Assembly: GCA_963831605.1 (NCBI GenBank)
Contig: CAWHQR010000010.1
Coordinates: forward strand, 1 to 64,000
Length of the DNA stretch: 64,000 nt
Direction: 5' to 3'
DNA from: DASUPK01 sp963831605
GTDB lineage: Bacteria > Actinomycetota > Thermoleophilia > Solirubrobacterales > 70-9
The translations under genes and the position numbers were made by a program. The notes beneath the pieces are model-generated. The model was given only the letters and a program-made list of their open reading frames with translations. It did no database searches and had not been told where the DNA came from. Below are positions 39,658 through 48,242 of the stretch, piece by piece. Position 1 is the stretch's first letter; each line of letters opens with the position of its first letter.

Positions 39658-40376
39658 GCGATCTCCTCTGTTTGCCTCAGGACCGACCCCAGCTCCCCGT
39701 AGACCTCCGGGTTGACGGCCATCCCGCAGTGGCTGCCGTCGACCTCGACGCATCTCGCGTACGGGTCGAGGCAGGCACGCCAGTCCACGATCCCGTCGCT
39801 CCTCGAATACACGGCCAGCGTCGGCATGTCCGGGTCCAGGTGCGCCTCGAGCAGTGCATGAAAGTCCGTGCAGCACTCGCCATCCCGGCACTCGCTCGAG
39901 AACATCCCCGGCATGCCACGGTCCCCGATCCAGGCGAGCGACCGAACGGTGCGCAGAACGGAGTCGGATACCGCCAGCGGGTCCAGGACCGGCGAGCCGA
40001 GGGTGATGAGGCCCGCAACGGATTCCGGGTGGCCGGCGGCCAGCGCGCGCGCCATGGTCCCGCCGCGGCTCTGCCCGATGACGACGGCCGGACGATCGAA
40101 TTCGGCGAGCTTCTCCTCGAGGCGCGAGAGCTCGCGGCCGGCGCAGCCGATGTTGATCAGCATGCCGCTGGCGCGCACCTCGTGGCCGCGGCGCCGCAGC
40201 CAGCCGACGAGAGCCGTCAGGGAGGCATCACCGGCCATGAAGCCCGGAATAACGAGGACCGGAGGCGGGTCCACCGCCCGCTCCACCGAGAGGAACCGCC
40301 GATCCACGAGCAGGCGCGCCAACTCAAGCCAGTAACGGAGCTCCCCACGCACGGGCGCGACTTCCACTCCTGGCAC
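39645..40376 (-). CDS. Alpha/beta hydrolase
   Basis: 243 residues. 'PPVLVIPGFMAGDASLTALV' is the oxyanion-side strand, 'AVVIGQSRGGTMARALAAGH' (about 97-116) holds the nucleophile in GQSRGG, 'VYSRSDGIVDWRACLD' provides the acid and 'VDGSHCGMAVNPEVY' the histidine. An esterase or lipase role fits its coupling to the WS/DGAT gene, with which it shares a 13-base overlap; it might release or remodel acyl lipids. Substrate not visible. Confidence 0.8.
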   Translation of the reverse strand: MPGVEVAPVRGELRYWLELARLLVDRRFLSVERAVDPPPVLVIPGFMAGDASLTALVGWLRRRGHEVRASGMLINIGCAGRELSRLEEKLAEFDRPAVVIGQSRGGTMARALAAGHPESVAGLITLGSPVLDPLAVSDSVLRTVRSLAWIGDRGMPGMFSSECRDGECCTDFHALLEAHLDPDMPTLAVYSRSDGIVDWRACLDPYARCVEVDGSHCGMAVNPEVYGELGSVLRQTEEIACRQ

Positions 40377-40382
40377 GGTATC

Positions 40383-40757
40383 TCAGCGCTCGGTCTTCGA
40401 CTGCCAGAAGGCGACCTCGCCGGCGGTAGGCGTGGAAACCACGCTGCGCCAGCCCTCGGGACCCTCACGCGCGGTCAGCAGGACGTCGCCGCCGAGGGCC
40501 CGCGCGCGTTCGGTCGTGACCTTGATGTCGGAGACCTCCACGTAGGGAAGCCAGAGCGGGTGCTCCGCCGCCTCGGCGCATTCGACCAGGCCGCCCCCAA
40601 GCCCCTCCCCCATGCCGAGCGAGAGATAGGAGCCGTCTCCGGCGCGAATTCGCTCCGGCCGCCAGCCCAGCACGCCCGTGTAGAAGGCGAGCGCGTCATC
40701 CAGATCGCCGGTATGCAGCTCGAGATGGACGACCGAGTTGGAGGCACGCTTATTCAT
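40383..40757 (-). CDS. Glyoxalase/VOC-superfamily protein
   Basis: 124 residues from MNKRASNSVVHLELHTGDLD. 'DALAFYTGVLGWRPERIRAG' and 'HPLWLPYVEVSDIKVTTERA' then 'GPEGWRSVVSTPTAGEVAFW' give the two beta-alpha-beta-beta-beta halves of a VOC fold. A metal-binding set (H at 12, E near the end) is partly present, so it could be a dioxygenase, lyase or binding protein. It reads towards the hydrolase gene with 6 bases between them and diverges from the sigma factor gene at 40849. Confidence 0.8.
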   Translation of the reverse strand: MNKRASNSVVHLELHTGDLDDALAFYTGVLGWRPERIRAGDGSYLSLGMGEGLGGGLVECAEAAEHPLWLPYVEVSDIKVTTERARALGGDVLLTAREGPEGWRSVVSTPTAGEVAFWQSKTER

Positions 40758-40848
40758 CGCCTGCCATTCAGACCGACCACCGTCTCGAAATTCATCGGTT
40801 CCGGCGATGAGTTTCGGCGACCCCGTCGGTCTACTCTGCATACACGGG

Positions 40849-41964
40849 ATGAGCACGATGCCGACACAGTCGACGGTGGAGCAGAGAGAGCTGCTGGCAA
40901 CCGCCCGCAAGGGAGGCGAGGACGCTTACGCGCGGCTGGTGGAGCCGCACCGCTCCGAGTTGCAGGCGCACTGCTATCGCATGCTCGGCTCGATCCAGGA
41001 CGCCGAGGACGCGCTCCAGGAGGCGCTGGTCCGCGCCTGGAAGAACCTCCACAAATTCGAGGGCCGCAGCTCACTGCGCTCCTGGCTGTACCGAATCGCC
41101 ACCAACACCTCACTTGACGCGATCGGGCGGCGGCCAAAGCGGATCCTCCCGGTCGACTACGGCCCGCCGGCCGACCCGCACGGCGGGGTCGGCGAGCCGC
41201 TCGTCGAGTCCGTCTGGATCGAGCCCTTCCCGGACGAGACCCTGGGAATCCAGGACGGCTACGCCTCGCCCGACGCGCGCTACGAGCAGCGCGAGGCCGT
41301 CGAGCTCGCCTTCATCGCGGCCCTGCAGCTGCTGCCGGCCAACCAGCGCGCGGTCCTCATCCTCCGCGAGGTGCTCGGCTTCTCCGCGCAGGAGACCGCG
41401 GACACACTCGACACGAGCGTCGTCTCGGTGAACAGCGCGCTCCAGCGTGCCCGGGCGACGATCGAGAAGAGGCTGCCGGAACAGAGCCAGCAGGAGACCC
41501 TGAAGGCGCTCGGCGACGAGAAGCTGCGCGAGATCGTCGAGCAGTACGCGGACGCGTGGGAGCGCAACGACGTCGATGTCGTGGTCTCGCTGCTCGCCGA
41601 GGACGCCGCCTTCACGATGCCGCCGATGGCGCGCTGGTTCCGCGGCCACGACAGGATCCGAGCGTTCCTCGAGATGTGGTCGATGCTTCCGGAGTGGGGC
41701 TGGAAGTCGATCCCCACGACCGCGAACGGGCAGCCCGCCCTCGCGTTCTACAGCTGGGACGAGGAGAAGCAGGCACGGGTTCCCTTCGCCGTCAACGTGC
41801 TGACCTTCGAGGGCGATCAGATCAAGGAGGTCGACGCGTTCATCCTGCGCGGCTCGCAGGATCCGGACCCCGAGGTCCAGGCTCGGACCCCCGAACAGCC
41901 GGCCGACTACGAGAAGCTGGCCAGGGCCTACGACCGGTTCGGGCTCCCTGCTAGCTTGGATTAG
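40849..41964 (+). CDS. ECF sigma factor with C-terminal SnoaL-like domain
   Basis: 371 residues. Region 2 is 'ARLVEPHRSELQAHCYRMLG' to 'SLRSWLYRIATNTSLDAIGR' (about 27-90), and region 4 is 'LQLLPANQRAVLILREVLGF' and 'VVSVNSALQRARATIEKRL' (about 162-205). An NTF2/SnoaL domain follows at about 225-340 ('VVVSLLAEDAAFTMPPMARW', 'PFAVNVLTFEGDQIKEVDAF'). This is the layout of SigG/SigJ-like ECF groups, where the fused domain, not an anti-sigma factor, tunes activity. The second ATG (40858) is also possible. It diverges from the VOC gene, with 91 bases between. Confidence 0.9.
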   Translation: MSTMPTQSTVEQRELLATARKGGEDAYARLVEPHRSELQAHCYRMLGSIQDAEDALQEALVRAWKNLHKFEGRSSLRSWLYRIATNTSLDAIGRRPKRILPVDYGPPADPHGGVGEPLVESVWIEPFPDETLGIQDGYASPDARYEQREAVELAFIAALQLLPANQRAVLILREVLGFSAQETADTLDTSVVSVNSALQRARATIEKRLPEQSQQETLKALGDEKLREIVEQYADAWERNDVDVVVSLLAEDAAFTMPPMARWFRGHDRIRAFLEMWSMLPEWGWKSIPTTANGQPALAFYSWDEEKQARVPFAVNVLTFEGDQIKEVDAFILRGSQDPDPEVQARTPEQPADYEKLARAYDRFGLPASLD

Positions 41965-41989
41965 CGAGCTGTCACTGCTCGGTTGGCGA

Positions 41990-42018
41990 CCTCGTCTCTA
42001 GGGGCGAGGAACGTTTTT
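41990..42018 (+). terminator. Terminator behind the sigma factor gene
   Basis: CCTCG and CGAGG pair around TCTCTAGGGG, followed by AACGTTTTT. It lies 26 bases after the stop at 41964. Confidence 0.6.
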
Positions 42019-42075
42019 GATCGCGTCCTTGACTTCGATCGCGGTCGAACTTGTACAAAGAACCGATGAGTTTCC

Positions 42076-42108
42076 GGGGGTCGCCCGGTCTGTTTGGAAA
42101 CGACCCCC
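42076..42108 (+). promoter_or_regulatory. Leader inverted repeat before the MFS gene
   Basis: GGGGGTCG and CGACCCCC are exact 8-bp complements 17 bases apart, with flanking TTTCC/GGAAA. They lie 25 bases before the ATG at 42133. An operator for a pump repressor or an RNA hairpin is possible. Confidence 0.45.
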
Positions 42109-42132
42109 CATTGGCAGAGGAGGCCATTCCGG

Positions 42133-43653
42133 ATGACGCAGGCACAGGGTGGAACAGGCACGAAAACTGAACTGATGAGCGATCGCTCCCGATGGATCGC
42201 GCTGTACGTGCTCTGCGCGGGCATGCTGATGATCGTTCTCGACGTCACCGTCGTGAACGTCGCGCTGCCCTCCATCAAGGACGATCTCGGGTTCTCACAG
42301 GCCAGCCTGGCCTGGGTCGTGAACGGCTACCTGATCACGTTCGGCGGCCTGCTCCTCCTCGCCGGGCGCCTCGGCGACCTGCTCGGACGCCGGAGGATCT
42401 TCCTGATCGGGCTCGCGCTGTTCGTAGCGGCCTCCCTCCTCTGCGGTGCCTCCCAGAGCGAGGGGATGCTGATCGGCTCCCGCCTGCTGCAGGGCGTCGG
42501 CGGCGCGCTGACCTCCGCAGTGATCCTCGGGATGATCGTGACGATGTTCCCGGAGCAGGGGGACCAGGCGAAGGCGGTCGGCGTCTATGCATTCGTCGCG
42601 TCAGCCGGCGGCGCGATCGGCCTGCTGCTCGGCGGCCTGGTCACTCAGGTCATCAGCTGGCACTGGATCTTCTTCATCAACGCCCCGATCGGCCTGGTGA
42701 CGGCCATTCTGGCGAGGCGCCTGCTCGAAGACGATGAGGGTCTCGGCTTCAGCAAGGGCGCGGACCTGGTGGGCGCGTTCCTGATCACCACCTCGCTGAT
42801 GCTCGGCGTCTACACGATCGTCAAGCCGGCCGCCGAGCAGGGCTGGGGCGCCACCGAGACGCTCCTGTTCGGCGCCGGATCGCTCGCCCTTCTCGCGCTG
42901 TTCATCGCGCGCGAGGCGACCGCTACGACGCCGCTGATCCCGCTCCGGATCTTCCGCTCGCGGAACGTCACCGGTGCGAACCTCGTCCAGGTGCTGACCG
43001 TGGCGGGGATGTTCGGGATGTTCTTCATGGGCTCCCTCTACCTGCAGCTCGTGCAGGGGTACGACGCGCTCCAGATCGGCCTGGCCTTCCTGCCGGTGAC
43101 CCTCATCATGGGGACGCTGACCGGCCGTTACTCCGAGCCCTTGATCACGCGGTTCGGCGCCCGTCGCCTGCTCTTCCCGGGCCTCACCCTGGTCGCCCTG
43201 GGGCTCATCTACTTCACCCAGGCTCCGGTCAAGGCCGACTACGTGACCAACGTGCTGCCAGTCCTCGTGCTGCTCGGCGCGGGCATCGGCATCTCCTTCC
43301 CGGCGCTGATGACGATCGCGATGTCGGGAGCGACCCGCAGCGACGCGGGGCTCGCCTCCGGGCTGGTCAACACCTCCGCCCAGGTCGGCGGGGCGATCGG
43401 GCTCGCCGTGCTCGCGACACTCGCCACCTCACGGTCCAACGACCTCGAGGCAGCCGGTCACTCCACGGCTTCGGCGCTGACCAGCGGCTACCACCTGGCG
43501 TTCTGGGTCGCTTCCGGGCTGGTCGTGGCCGCCATCGCGGTCGCCGCGACCGTCATCGAGCCCGAATCGAGGGCCGCCGAGCACTTCGCCGCCGACGAGG
43601 AGCCCGGCGAGCTGCCGCAACGCGACGACGCGGCGTACTCCGAGGCCGCCTAG
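42133..43653 (+). CDS. DHA2-type MFS drug-efflux transporter
   Basis: 506 residues with about 14 spans. 'LDVTVVNVALPSIKDDLGFS' is motif D1 of the EmrB/QacA family, 'GRLGDLLGRRRIFLIGLALF' motif A, and 'GVGGALTSAVILGMIVTMFP' with 'GGAIGLLLGGLVTQVISWHW' motif C of antiporters. It would export drugs or metabolites with proton influx. GAGGAGG lies 8 bases before the ATG; later ATG 42175 is a weaker alternative. A TTG-started gene follows immediately after the stop. Confidence 0.9.
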   Translation: MTQAQGGTGTKTELMSDRSRWIALYVLCAGMLMIVLDVTVVNVALPSIKDDLGFSQASLAWVVNGYLITFGGLLLLAGRLGDLLGRRRIFLIGLALFVAASLLCGASQSEGMLIGSRLLQGVGGALTSAVILGMIVTMFPEQGDQAKAVGVYAFVASAGGAIGLLLGGLVTQVISWHWIFFINAPIGLVTAILARRLLEDDEGLGFSKGADLVGAFLITTSLMLGVYTIVKPAAEQGWGATETLLFGAGSLALLALFIAREATATTPLIPLRIFRSRNVTGANLVQVLTVAGMFGMFFMGSLYLQLVQGYDALQIGLAFLPVTLIMGTLTGRYSEPLITRFGARRLLFPGLTLVALGLIYFTQAPVKADYVTNVLPVLVLLGAGIGISFPALMTIAMSGATRSDAGLASGLVNTSAQVGGAIGLAVLATLATSRSNDLEAAGHSTASALTSGYHLAFWVASGLVVAAIAVAATVIEPESRAAEHFAADEEPGELPQRDDAAYSEAA

Positions 43654-44016
43654 TTGGACGAGGCGGTCCAGCGGGCGCTCGAGACCGACCGCACGGTCGA
43701 CATCACCACAACCGGCCGCAACAGCGGGCAGCCCCGGCGGATCGAGATCTGGCGTTATCGCTACGACGGCAGGACGTTCCTCAGCGGTTCACCGGGGACG
43801 CGGGACTGGTACGCGAACCTGCTCGCCGATCCCGAGTTCGTCTTCCACCTGAAGGGCAGCGCGCAGGCCGACCTGCCGGCCGTCGCCATCCCGATCACCG
43901 ACGAGGCCGAGCGCCGCGAGGTGATCGCGGGGATCCTGGATGACCTCGGCCGCGGATCGGGCGATCTCGAGGAGTGGGTGGCTCGGAGCCCGCTCGCCGA
44001 GGTCAAGTTCCGCTGA
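43654..44016 (+). CDS. Deazaflavin-dependent nitroreductase-family protein
   Basis: 120 residues from a TTG placed directly behind the MFS stop. 'VDITTTGRNSGQPRRIEIWR', 'GRTFLSGSPGTRDWYANLLA' and 'DPEFVFHLKGSAQADLPAVA' fit the split-barrel DDN/F420H2-dependent reductase family. It probably reduces quinones or nitro compounds using F420H2, consistent with the LLM-class gene at 32623. The TTG start and zero spacing imply translational coupling to the pump. Confidence 0.8.
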   Translation: MDEAVQRALETDRTVDITTTGRNSGQPRRIEIWRYRYDGRTFLSGSPGTRDWYANLLADPEFVFHLKGSAQADLPAVAIPITDEAERREVIAGILDDLGRGSGDLEEWVARSPLAEVKFR

Positions 44017-44049
44017 TCAGCGGGCTTCGTTACCGTCCCCGCGGTGATC

Positions 44050-44274
44050 ATGGAGTCCGAGGCGATCAGGCGGCGGCTGCTGCCTGTGGCGTTGGTGGCG
44101 GGAGCGCTCGGCGCCGTCGCGGTGTCGGGTTGCGGCGAGAAGTCCGAGCCAACCGTGCATCCGCCGACCACGGCGGCCACCACGACCACTCCTCCGGCCA
44201 CCACCACGCCGGCGCCGTCGACCACGGCGAAGACGCCCACGCCGACGGCTCCCGTGCCGAAGACGACCCCGTAG
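44050..44274 (+). CDS. Small Thr/Pro-rich lipoprotein
   Basis: About 74 residues (a GTG at 44044 would add two). A lipobox VSGC ends the signal 'RLLPVALVAGALGAVAVSGC'. The mature part is almost wholly Thr, Pro, Ala (TTAATTTTPPATTTPAPSTT), a stalk likely to be extended and possibly glycosylated. It stops on the base next to the end of the convergent kinase gene. No function is predictable. Confidence 0.6.
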   Translation: MESEAIRRRLLPVALVAGALGAVAVSGCGEKSEPTVHPPTTAATTTTPPATTTPAPSTTAKTPTPTAPVPKTTP

Positions 44275-45342
44275 TCAGCGCGACTGGGCGCGGAAGAAGT
44301 CCGCGAGCTCACGCGCCTGCTGCGCGGGATCGCCGGCGGTCGGGACCGACGCGGCACGCGCGGGCCGCTGCTTCGCCTCGCCGGCGCCCTGGGTGCCGGA
44401 ATCGCCCGAGTTCGTCGCGATCAGCACTCCGGCTGCGGCGATCCCGAGTGCCACCGCAACCGCCGCGACCCGCTTGGCGAAGGAACGGTGGCGCCGCGCG
44501 ATCTCGGCGGGGGCGGGCCAGCTGCTGGTGACGGGACCCGTCTGAGGAAGGGCGCGGGTGGGCCGGGTCTGCGAGCGGATCCGGCGGACCGCTCCAGCGT
44601 CCCCATTCCCATTGATGGTGGCGAGCGCCTCACCGAGGGAGCGGGCGTCCGCGAAGCGGTCGGCTGGGTCCTCCCGCATGCAGCGCTCGATGATTTCCCG
44701 GAGTTCGGGCGACCTCGATTGAGGGAGCAGCTCGTCCGCGACGACTCCGCAGGCGTAGACGTCGGCGGCCGGCGTGATCCTGCCGTCGGCGAGCTGCTCG
44801 GGCGCCATGTATCGCTCGGTCCCGATCACCTTGCCGGCCTGGGTGAGGCGCGTGGTCTCCTCGACCGCCCTGGCGATCCCGAAGTCGGTGATCTTGAGGC
44901 AGCCGTCGGAGGTGCGGACGAGCAGGTTCTGGGGCTTGATGTCGCGGTGCACGAGCTTCTTCGCATGGGCATGGCCGAGCCCGTCGCAGAGCTGGCAGAG
45001 CAGCTGGATCGCCTCGTTCCCGGGGATCGAGCGCCGACGGCCATCGAGGCGGTCACCGAGCGTGCCGCCCTCGACCTGCTCCATGACGATGTACGGCCTG
45101 TCCTCGTCCTCGCCCACGTCGAACACCTGGACGATGTTGGGATGGTCGAGTTTCGCGGCGAGGCGTGCCTCCCGTGAGAATCGTCGCCGCACCTCGTCGT
45201 CGCCGGCGAAGTTGTCGGCGAGAAGCTTGATCGCCACGTCGCGGTCGAGCTTGGTGTCCCTGGCGCTGTAGACCGTTGCCATGCCGCCGTGGCCCAGGCG
45301 GTCCCTGAGCTCGTAGCGGCGCTCGCCGAGGTGCTTGTTCAC
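44275..45342 (-). CDS. Ser/Thr protein kinase with shortened C-lobe
   Basis: 355 residues. The glycine loop is 'LGHGGMATVYSARDTKLDRD' (about 16-35), with VAIK lysine at about 39, HRDIKPQN at 132-139, DFG at 153-155 and the APE-like 'ERYMAPEQLADG'. After 'ADVYACGVVADELL' the usual segment of about 30 residues containing 'TGRPPF' is missing and the text jumps to 'PELREIIERCMREDPADRF'. A linker and one membrane span follow ('VAAVAVALGIAAAGVLIAT', about 292-310), then a short outside tail. Catalytic residues are intact. It overlaps the upstream lipoprotein gene by 4 bases. Confidence 0.9.
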   Translation of the reverse strand: MNKHLGERRYELRDRLGHGGMATVYSARDTKLDRDVAIKLLADNFAGDDEVRRRFSREARLAAKLDHPNIVQVFDVGEDEDRPYIVMEQVEGGTLGDRLDGRRRSIPGNEAIQLLCQLCDGLGHAHAKKLVHRDIKPQNLLVRTSDGCLKITDFGIARAVEETTRLTQAGKVIGTERYMAPEQLADGRITPAADVYACGVVADELLPQSRSPELREIIERCMREDPADRFADARSLGEALATINGNGDAGAVRRIRSQTRPTRALPQTGPVTSSWPAPAEIARRHRSFAKRVAAVAVALGIAAAGVLIATNSGDSGTQGAGEAKQRPARAASVPTAGDPAQQARELADFFRAQSR

Positions 45343-45815
45343 TCCGGCTCCCCGTTCAGCTTTGCCTGCCCGGGCGGACCAACGCCGCCGTGCTTCGAGT
45401 GTCCCGGCGGGACGAAGTGCTGGTCACCGTGATGCCCGTCGCCATGCTCATCCTTCGGCTTCTTCTTCGGCTCGGGCGGCGGTGGTGGTGGCGGCGGCGG
45501 CGGGCAGTTCACCTCGTCGACCAGACGGGCGGCGACGGCGGCGACGTCCGGGCGCATCGACTGTGGGATGTCCGCTCCCTCCACGGCTGCTCGCAGCTCG
45601 TCGGCGGCGTGCGCCGCGTGACAGGTGTCGCCCGAGTCGAGGTCGGATGCGACGCGGTCACTGAGCTTGGCGAGGTGGCCGGCGGTGGCGGGTGGGATGG
45701 GCGGGGGCTGGACGACCGTCTTCTCCCCTCCCCCCGAGCCGCACGCCGAGAGGCCAAGGGCCGCCAGGGCGAGCGCAGTCGCCAGCCCCGCGGCTCTCGA
45801 ATTCCCCATGGACAT
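45339..45815 (-). CDS. Predicted lipoprotein with Pro10 linker
   Basis: 158 residues from MSMGNSRAAGLATALALAAL, with lipobox LSAC at about 26-29. The mature part has a short helical domain with two cysteines ('DTCHAAHAADELRAAVEG', 'VDEVNC'), a run of ten prolines, and a His/Lys/Gly-rich tail (GDGHHGDQHFVPPGHSKHGG) that may bind metal. AGGAG lies before the start at a long distance. It overlaps the kinase start (ATGA), so it may be the kinase's sensor partner or substrate; that is inference from position. Confidence 0.7.
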   Translation of the reverse strand: MSMGNSRAAGLATALALAALGLSACGSGGGEKTVVQPPPIPPATAGHLAKLSDRVASDLDSGDTCHAAHAADELRAAVEGADIPQSMRPDVAAVAARLVDEVNCPPPPPPPPPPEPKKKPKDEHGDGHHGDQHFVPPGHSKHGGVGPPGQAKLNGEPE

Positions 45816-45837
45816 CAATCGAAGATCTCCTGGTCCA

Positions 45838-46020
45838 TCAGCCATTACCCCTGTCTCGTTGCTCGAAACCGGCGCAGCTCATCACCGGCAGACGGGGATA
45901 GCGAGGGAAGTCAGGGTCGGTCTTGGAGCGCTCGCACAGCGAGAAGACCGAGCCGCGGGTGGTGCGGATCAGGCGTTGATGCCGGCAGCGGTCGCAGAGG
46001 CCGGCGGCCGGAGAGCTCAC
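45838..46020 (-). CDS. Small Cys-rich (zinc-ribbon-like) protein
   Basis: 60 residues from a GTG that overlaps the upstream stop (GTGA). Cysteines occur as 'LCDRCRHQRLI' near 9-12, 'VFSLCERS' near 29 and 'VMSCAGFE' near 49, fitting one zinc site. 'FPRYPRLP' between them is well ordered in similar small proteins I recall, though I cannot name the family. It lies between the coiled-coil gene and the lipoprotein gene in one leftward operon. Confidence 0.6.
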   Translation of the reverse strand: MSSPAAGLCDRCRHQRLIRTTRGSVFSLCERSKTDPDFPRYPRLPVMSCAGFEQRDRGNG

Positions 46021-46403
46021 CGCTCCGCTTCTAGGTCTCCGGCGTCCGCGGCGGCTTCCTGGGCCTGCTCGACGGCCTTCTCCGCCTCCTCGGCAGCCTC
46101 CTCAGCATGGGCCGCAGCCTGCTCCGCGCCGAAGATCGCGCGCTTCAGTCCCTCCGCCACGAACTCGCCGCCCCGCTGGGCGCGCTCGAGGGGCTCGGTC
46201 AGCCTGACGACGCGGCCCAGCAGCTCGTTCATCCGCTCGGCCTGCTCGAGCGCCTCGTCGGCCTGTCGGCGCATCACTTCGAGCTGCTCGCGCGAGACCT
46301 CCATCAGGTCGTTGGCCTCCCGGATGCTGCGCTCCATCGTTCGCGGCAACTCGATCGCTGCCCGCGCCATCGAGATCGGCCAGTTGATCAGCTCGCGTAC
46401 CAC
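46017..46403 (-). CDS. Coiled-coil protein, 128 residues
   Basis: A GTG start gives VVRELINWPISMARAAIELP, an amphipathic segment that could touch the membrane, followed by a nearly continuous helix: 'REANDLMEVSREQLEVMRRQ', 'ADEALEQAERMNELLGRVVR', then an Ala/Glu-rich stretch 'EEAAEEAEKAVEQAQEAAAD'. It resembles phasin- or apolipoprotein-like helical proteins. It is first of a four-gene operon (zinc-ribbon, lipoprotein, kinase) and divergent from the ABC exporter. Function unknown. Confidence 0.65.
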   Translation of the reverse strand: MVRELINWPISMARAAIELPRTMERSIREANDLMEVSREQLEVMRRQADEALEQAERMNELLGRVVRLTEPLERAQRGGEFVAEGLKRAIFGAEQAAAHAEEAAEEAEKAVEQAQEAAADAGDLEAER

Positions 46404-46460
46404 GGATTCAGGGTAGTGAAGCTGTCCGGAGACGCTGCAAGAGCTCTCTACTTCACTTTG

Positions 46461-46466
46461 TATAGT
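46461..46466 (+). promoter_or_regulatory. -10 element, probable leaderless ABC transcript
   Basis: TATAGT ends 6 bases before the GTG at 46473, and no Shine-Dalgarno sequence lies between. The spacing predicts transcription starting at the GTG. Confidence 0.5.
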
Positions 46467-46472
46467 CGGGGT

Positions 46473-48242
46473 GTGCCGACCTTCCGTCGCTTGCTTGGTT
46501 TTCTGCGTCCGTATCGCCGTCAGCTGATCGGATCGCTGGCGCTCGCCTGGCTGGCGATGGGCATGACCGTGCTGATCCCACTGCTCATCGGCGGGGCCGT
46601 GAACGCGATCGAGGATGAGCGCCGCAGCGACATCGCGCCCCTGGTCCTGGCCCTCCTGGGTGCGGGTGTGCTCAGGCTCCTGCTGACTCTCGGGCGACGG
46701 CTGATCGCAGGCAAGGTCTCTCTGGCGGTCGAGTTCGACCTGCGACAGGTCTTCTACGAGCATCTGCAGAAGCTCGAGCTCGGATTCTTCGACACCCAGC
46801 AGACCGGCCAGCTGATGTCACGAGCGACGGTCGACCTGCAGTCGATCCGGTTCTTCCTGGGCTACGGGCTGATCTGGGTGAGCCAGAGCGCGCTCACGAT
46901 CCTGTTCGCGGCCGTCGCCATGTTCATCCTCGATCCCGTCCTCGCCCTGCTCGCGCTCGCGCCGGTCCCGTTCCTGGTCGCGACCGCGACCCGCTACAGC
47001 CGGCGCAACCGCCCGGCTGAGCAGGAAGTCCAGCAGCGCATCGGCGAGGTGACGGCGAGCGCCGAGGAAAGCATCTCCGGGATCCGGATCGTCAAGGCGT
47101 TCGCACGGGAGCGACACGTGCTCGGCCGGTTCACCCATTCCGTCAACCGCGTCTTCGAGCAGAGCATGGTGTCGACGAGGCTGCAGGCCTTCTACACGCC
47201 GCTGATGGGCTTCATGCCGAGCATCGGACTGGCCGCCGTGCTGCTGGTCGGCGGGCTGCAGGTGATTCACGGCACGACGAGCGTCGGGCACCTGACCGCC
47301 TTCTACGCCTACGTCGTGCTGCTCTCAGGCCCCGTGCGCTGGCTCGGCATGTCGCTGAGCATGGCCCAGCGCGCCGTGGCTTCCGGCAACCGGATGTTCG
47401 AGATCCTCGACCGGCAGCCGTCAATGGAGAGCGCCCCTGATGCGCCGCCGCTGCCCGAGGGGCGCGGCCAGGTCTCGCTTCAGCGGGTCACGCTGCGCTA
47501 TGACGGCGCCGAGCCCGCGCTGACGGGCATCGACCTCGAGGTCGAGCCGGGCCGGACCGTGGCGCTGGTCGGGCCGACGGCCGCCGGCAAGACGAGCCTG
47601 GTCGGCCTGCTCGCCCGCCTCTACGACCCGAGCGAGGGACGCGTGGTCATCGACGGAACCGACATCAAGGACGTTGACCTGGCATCGCTGCGCCGTGAGA
47701 TCGCCTTCGTCGCCGATGACAGCTTCCTGTTCTCGGACACGGTCTCGGGCAACATCGCCTACGCCCGCCCCGGCGCCACCGAGGAGCAGATCGAAGAGGC
47801 GGCGAAGCGCGCTCAGGCGCACGACTTCATCACGCAGCTGCCCGACTCCTACGACACGGTGATCGGCGAACGCGGCCTGACGCTCTCCGGTGGGCAGCGT
47901 CAGCGGATCGCGATCGCCAGGGCGCTGGTGGCAGAGCCGCGGATCCTGATCCTCGACGACGCGACCTCCTCGGTGGACGCCCGCACGGAGGCACAGATCA
48001 AGGAGGGGCTGCGCGAGGCGATGAAGGGACGGACCACCTTCATCGTGGCGCACCGGCTCTCCACCATCTCGCTGGCCGACGAGATCGTGGTGCTCGATCG
48101 TGGCCGGATCGTCGATCGCGGCACACACGAGGAACTGCTCGAGCGCTGCCCTCTGTACGAGGAGATCGCGGAGAAGGGGCTCGAGGACTCCGTCTACCTG
48201 CAGCGGGATCTCGAGGAGCGCGAGGAGCTGGCGAAGCTATGA
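46473..48242 (+). CDS. ABC exporter half-transporter, subunit 1
   Basis: 589 residues. Six membrane spans (about 15-310) with 'GFFDTQQTGQLMSRATVDLQ' are followed by the ATPase: Walker A 'TVALVGPTAAGKTSLVGLLA' near 362-381, signature 'ERGLTLSGGQRQRIAIARAL' near 466-485, and Walker B 'RILILDDATSSVDARTEAQI'. Aspartate replaces the usual glutamate after the Walker B Asp (LLDDATS-type ILDD), so this is probably the site with weak or no hydrolysis of a heterodimer. The start is leaderless GTG. It overlaps the partner gene by 4 bases. Confidence 0.9.
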   Translation: MPTFRRLLGFLRPYRRQLIGSLALAWLAMGMTVLIPLLIGGAVNAIEDERRSDIAPLVLALLGAGVLRLLLTLGRRLIAGKVSLAVEFDLRQVFYEHLQKLELGFFDTQQTGQLMSRATVDLQSIRFFLGYGLIWVSQSALTILFAAVAMFILDPVLALLALAPVPFLVATATRYSRRNRPAEQEVQQRIGEVTASAEESISGIRIVKAFARERHVLGRFTHSVNRVFEQSMVSTRLQAFYTPLMGFMPSIGLAAVLLVGGLQVIHGTTSVGHLTAFYAYVVLLSGPVRWLGMSLSMAQRAVASGNRMFEILDRQPSMESAPDAPPLPEGRGQVSLQRVTLRYDGAEPALTGIDLEVEPGRTVALVGPTAAGKTSLVGLLARLYDPSEGRVVIDGTDIKDVDLASLRREIAFVADDSFLFSDTVSGNIAYARPGATEEQIEEAAKRAQAHDFITQLPDSYDTVIGERGLTLSGGQRQRIAIARALVAEPRILILDDATSSVDARTEAQIKEGLREAMKGRTTFIVAHRLSTISLADEIVVLDRGRIVDRGTHEELLERCPLYEEIAEKGLEDSVYLQRDLEEREELAKL

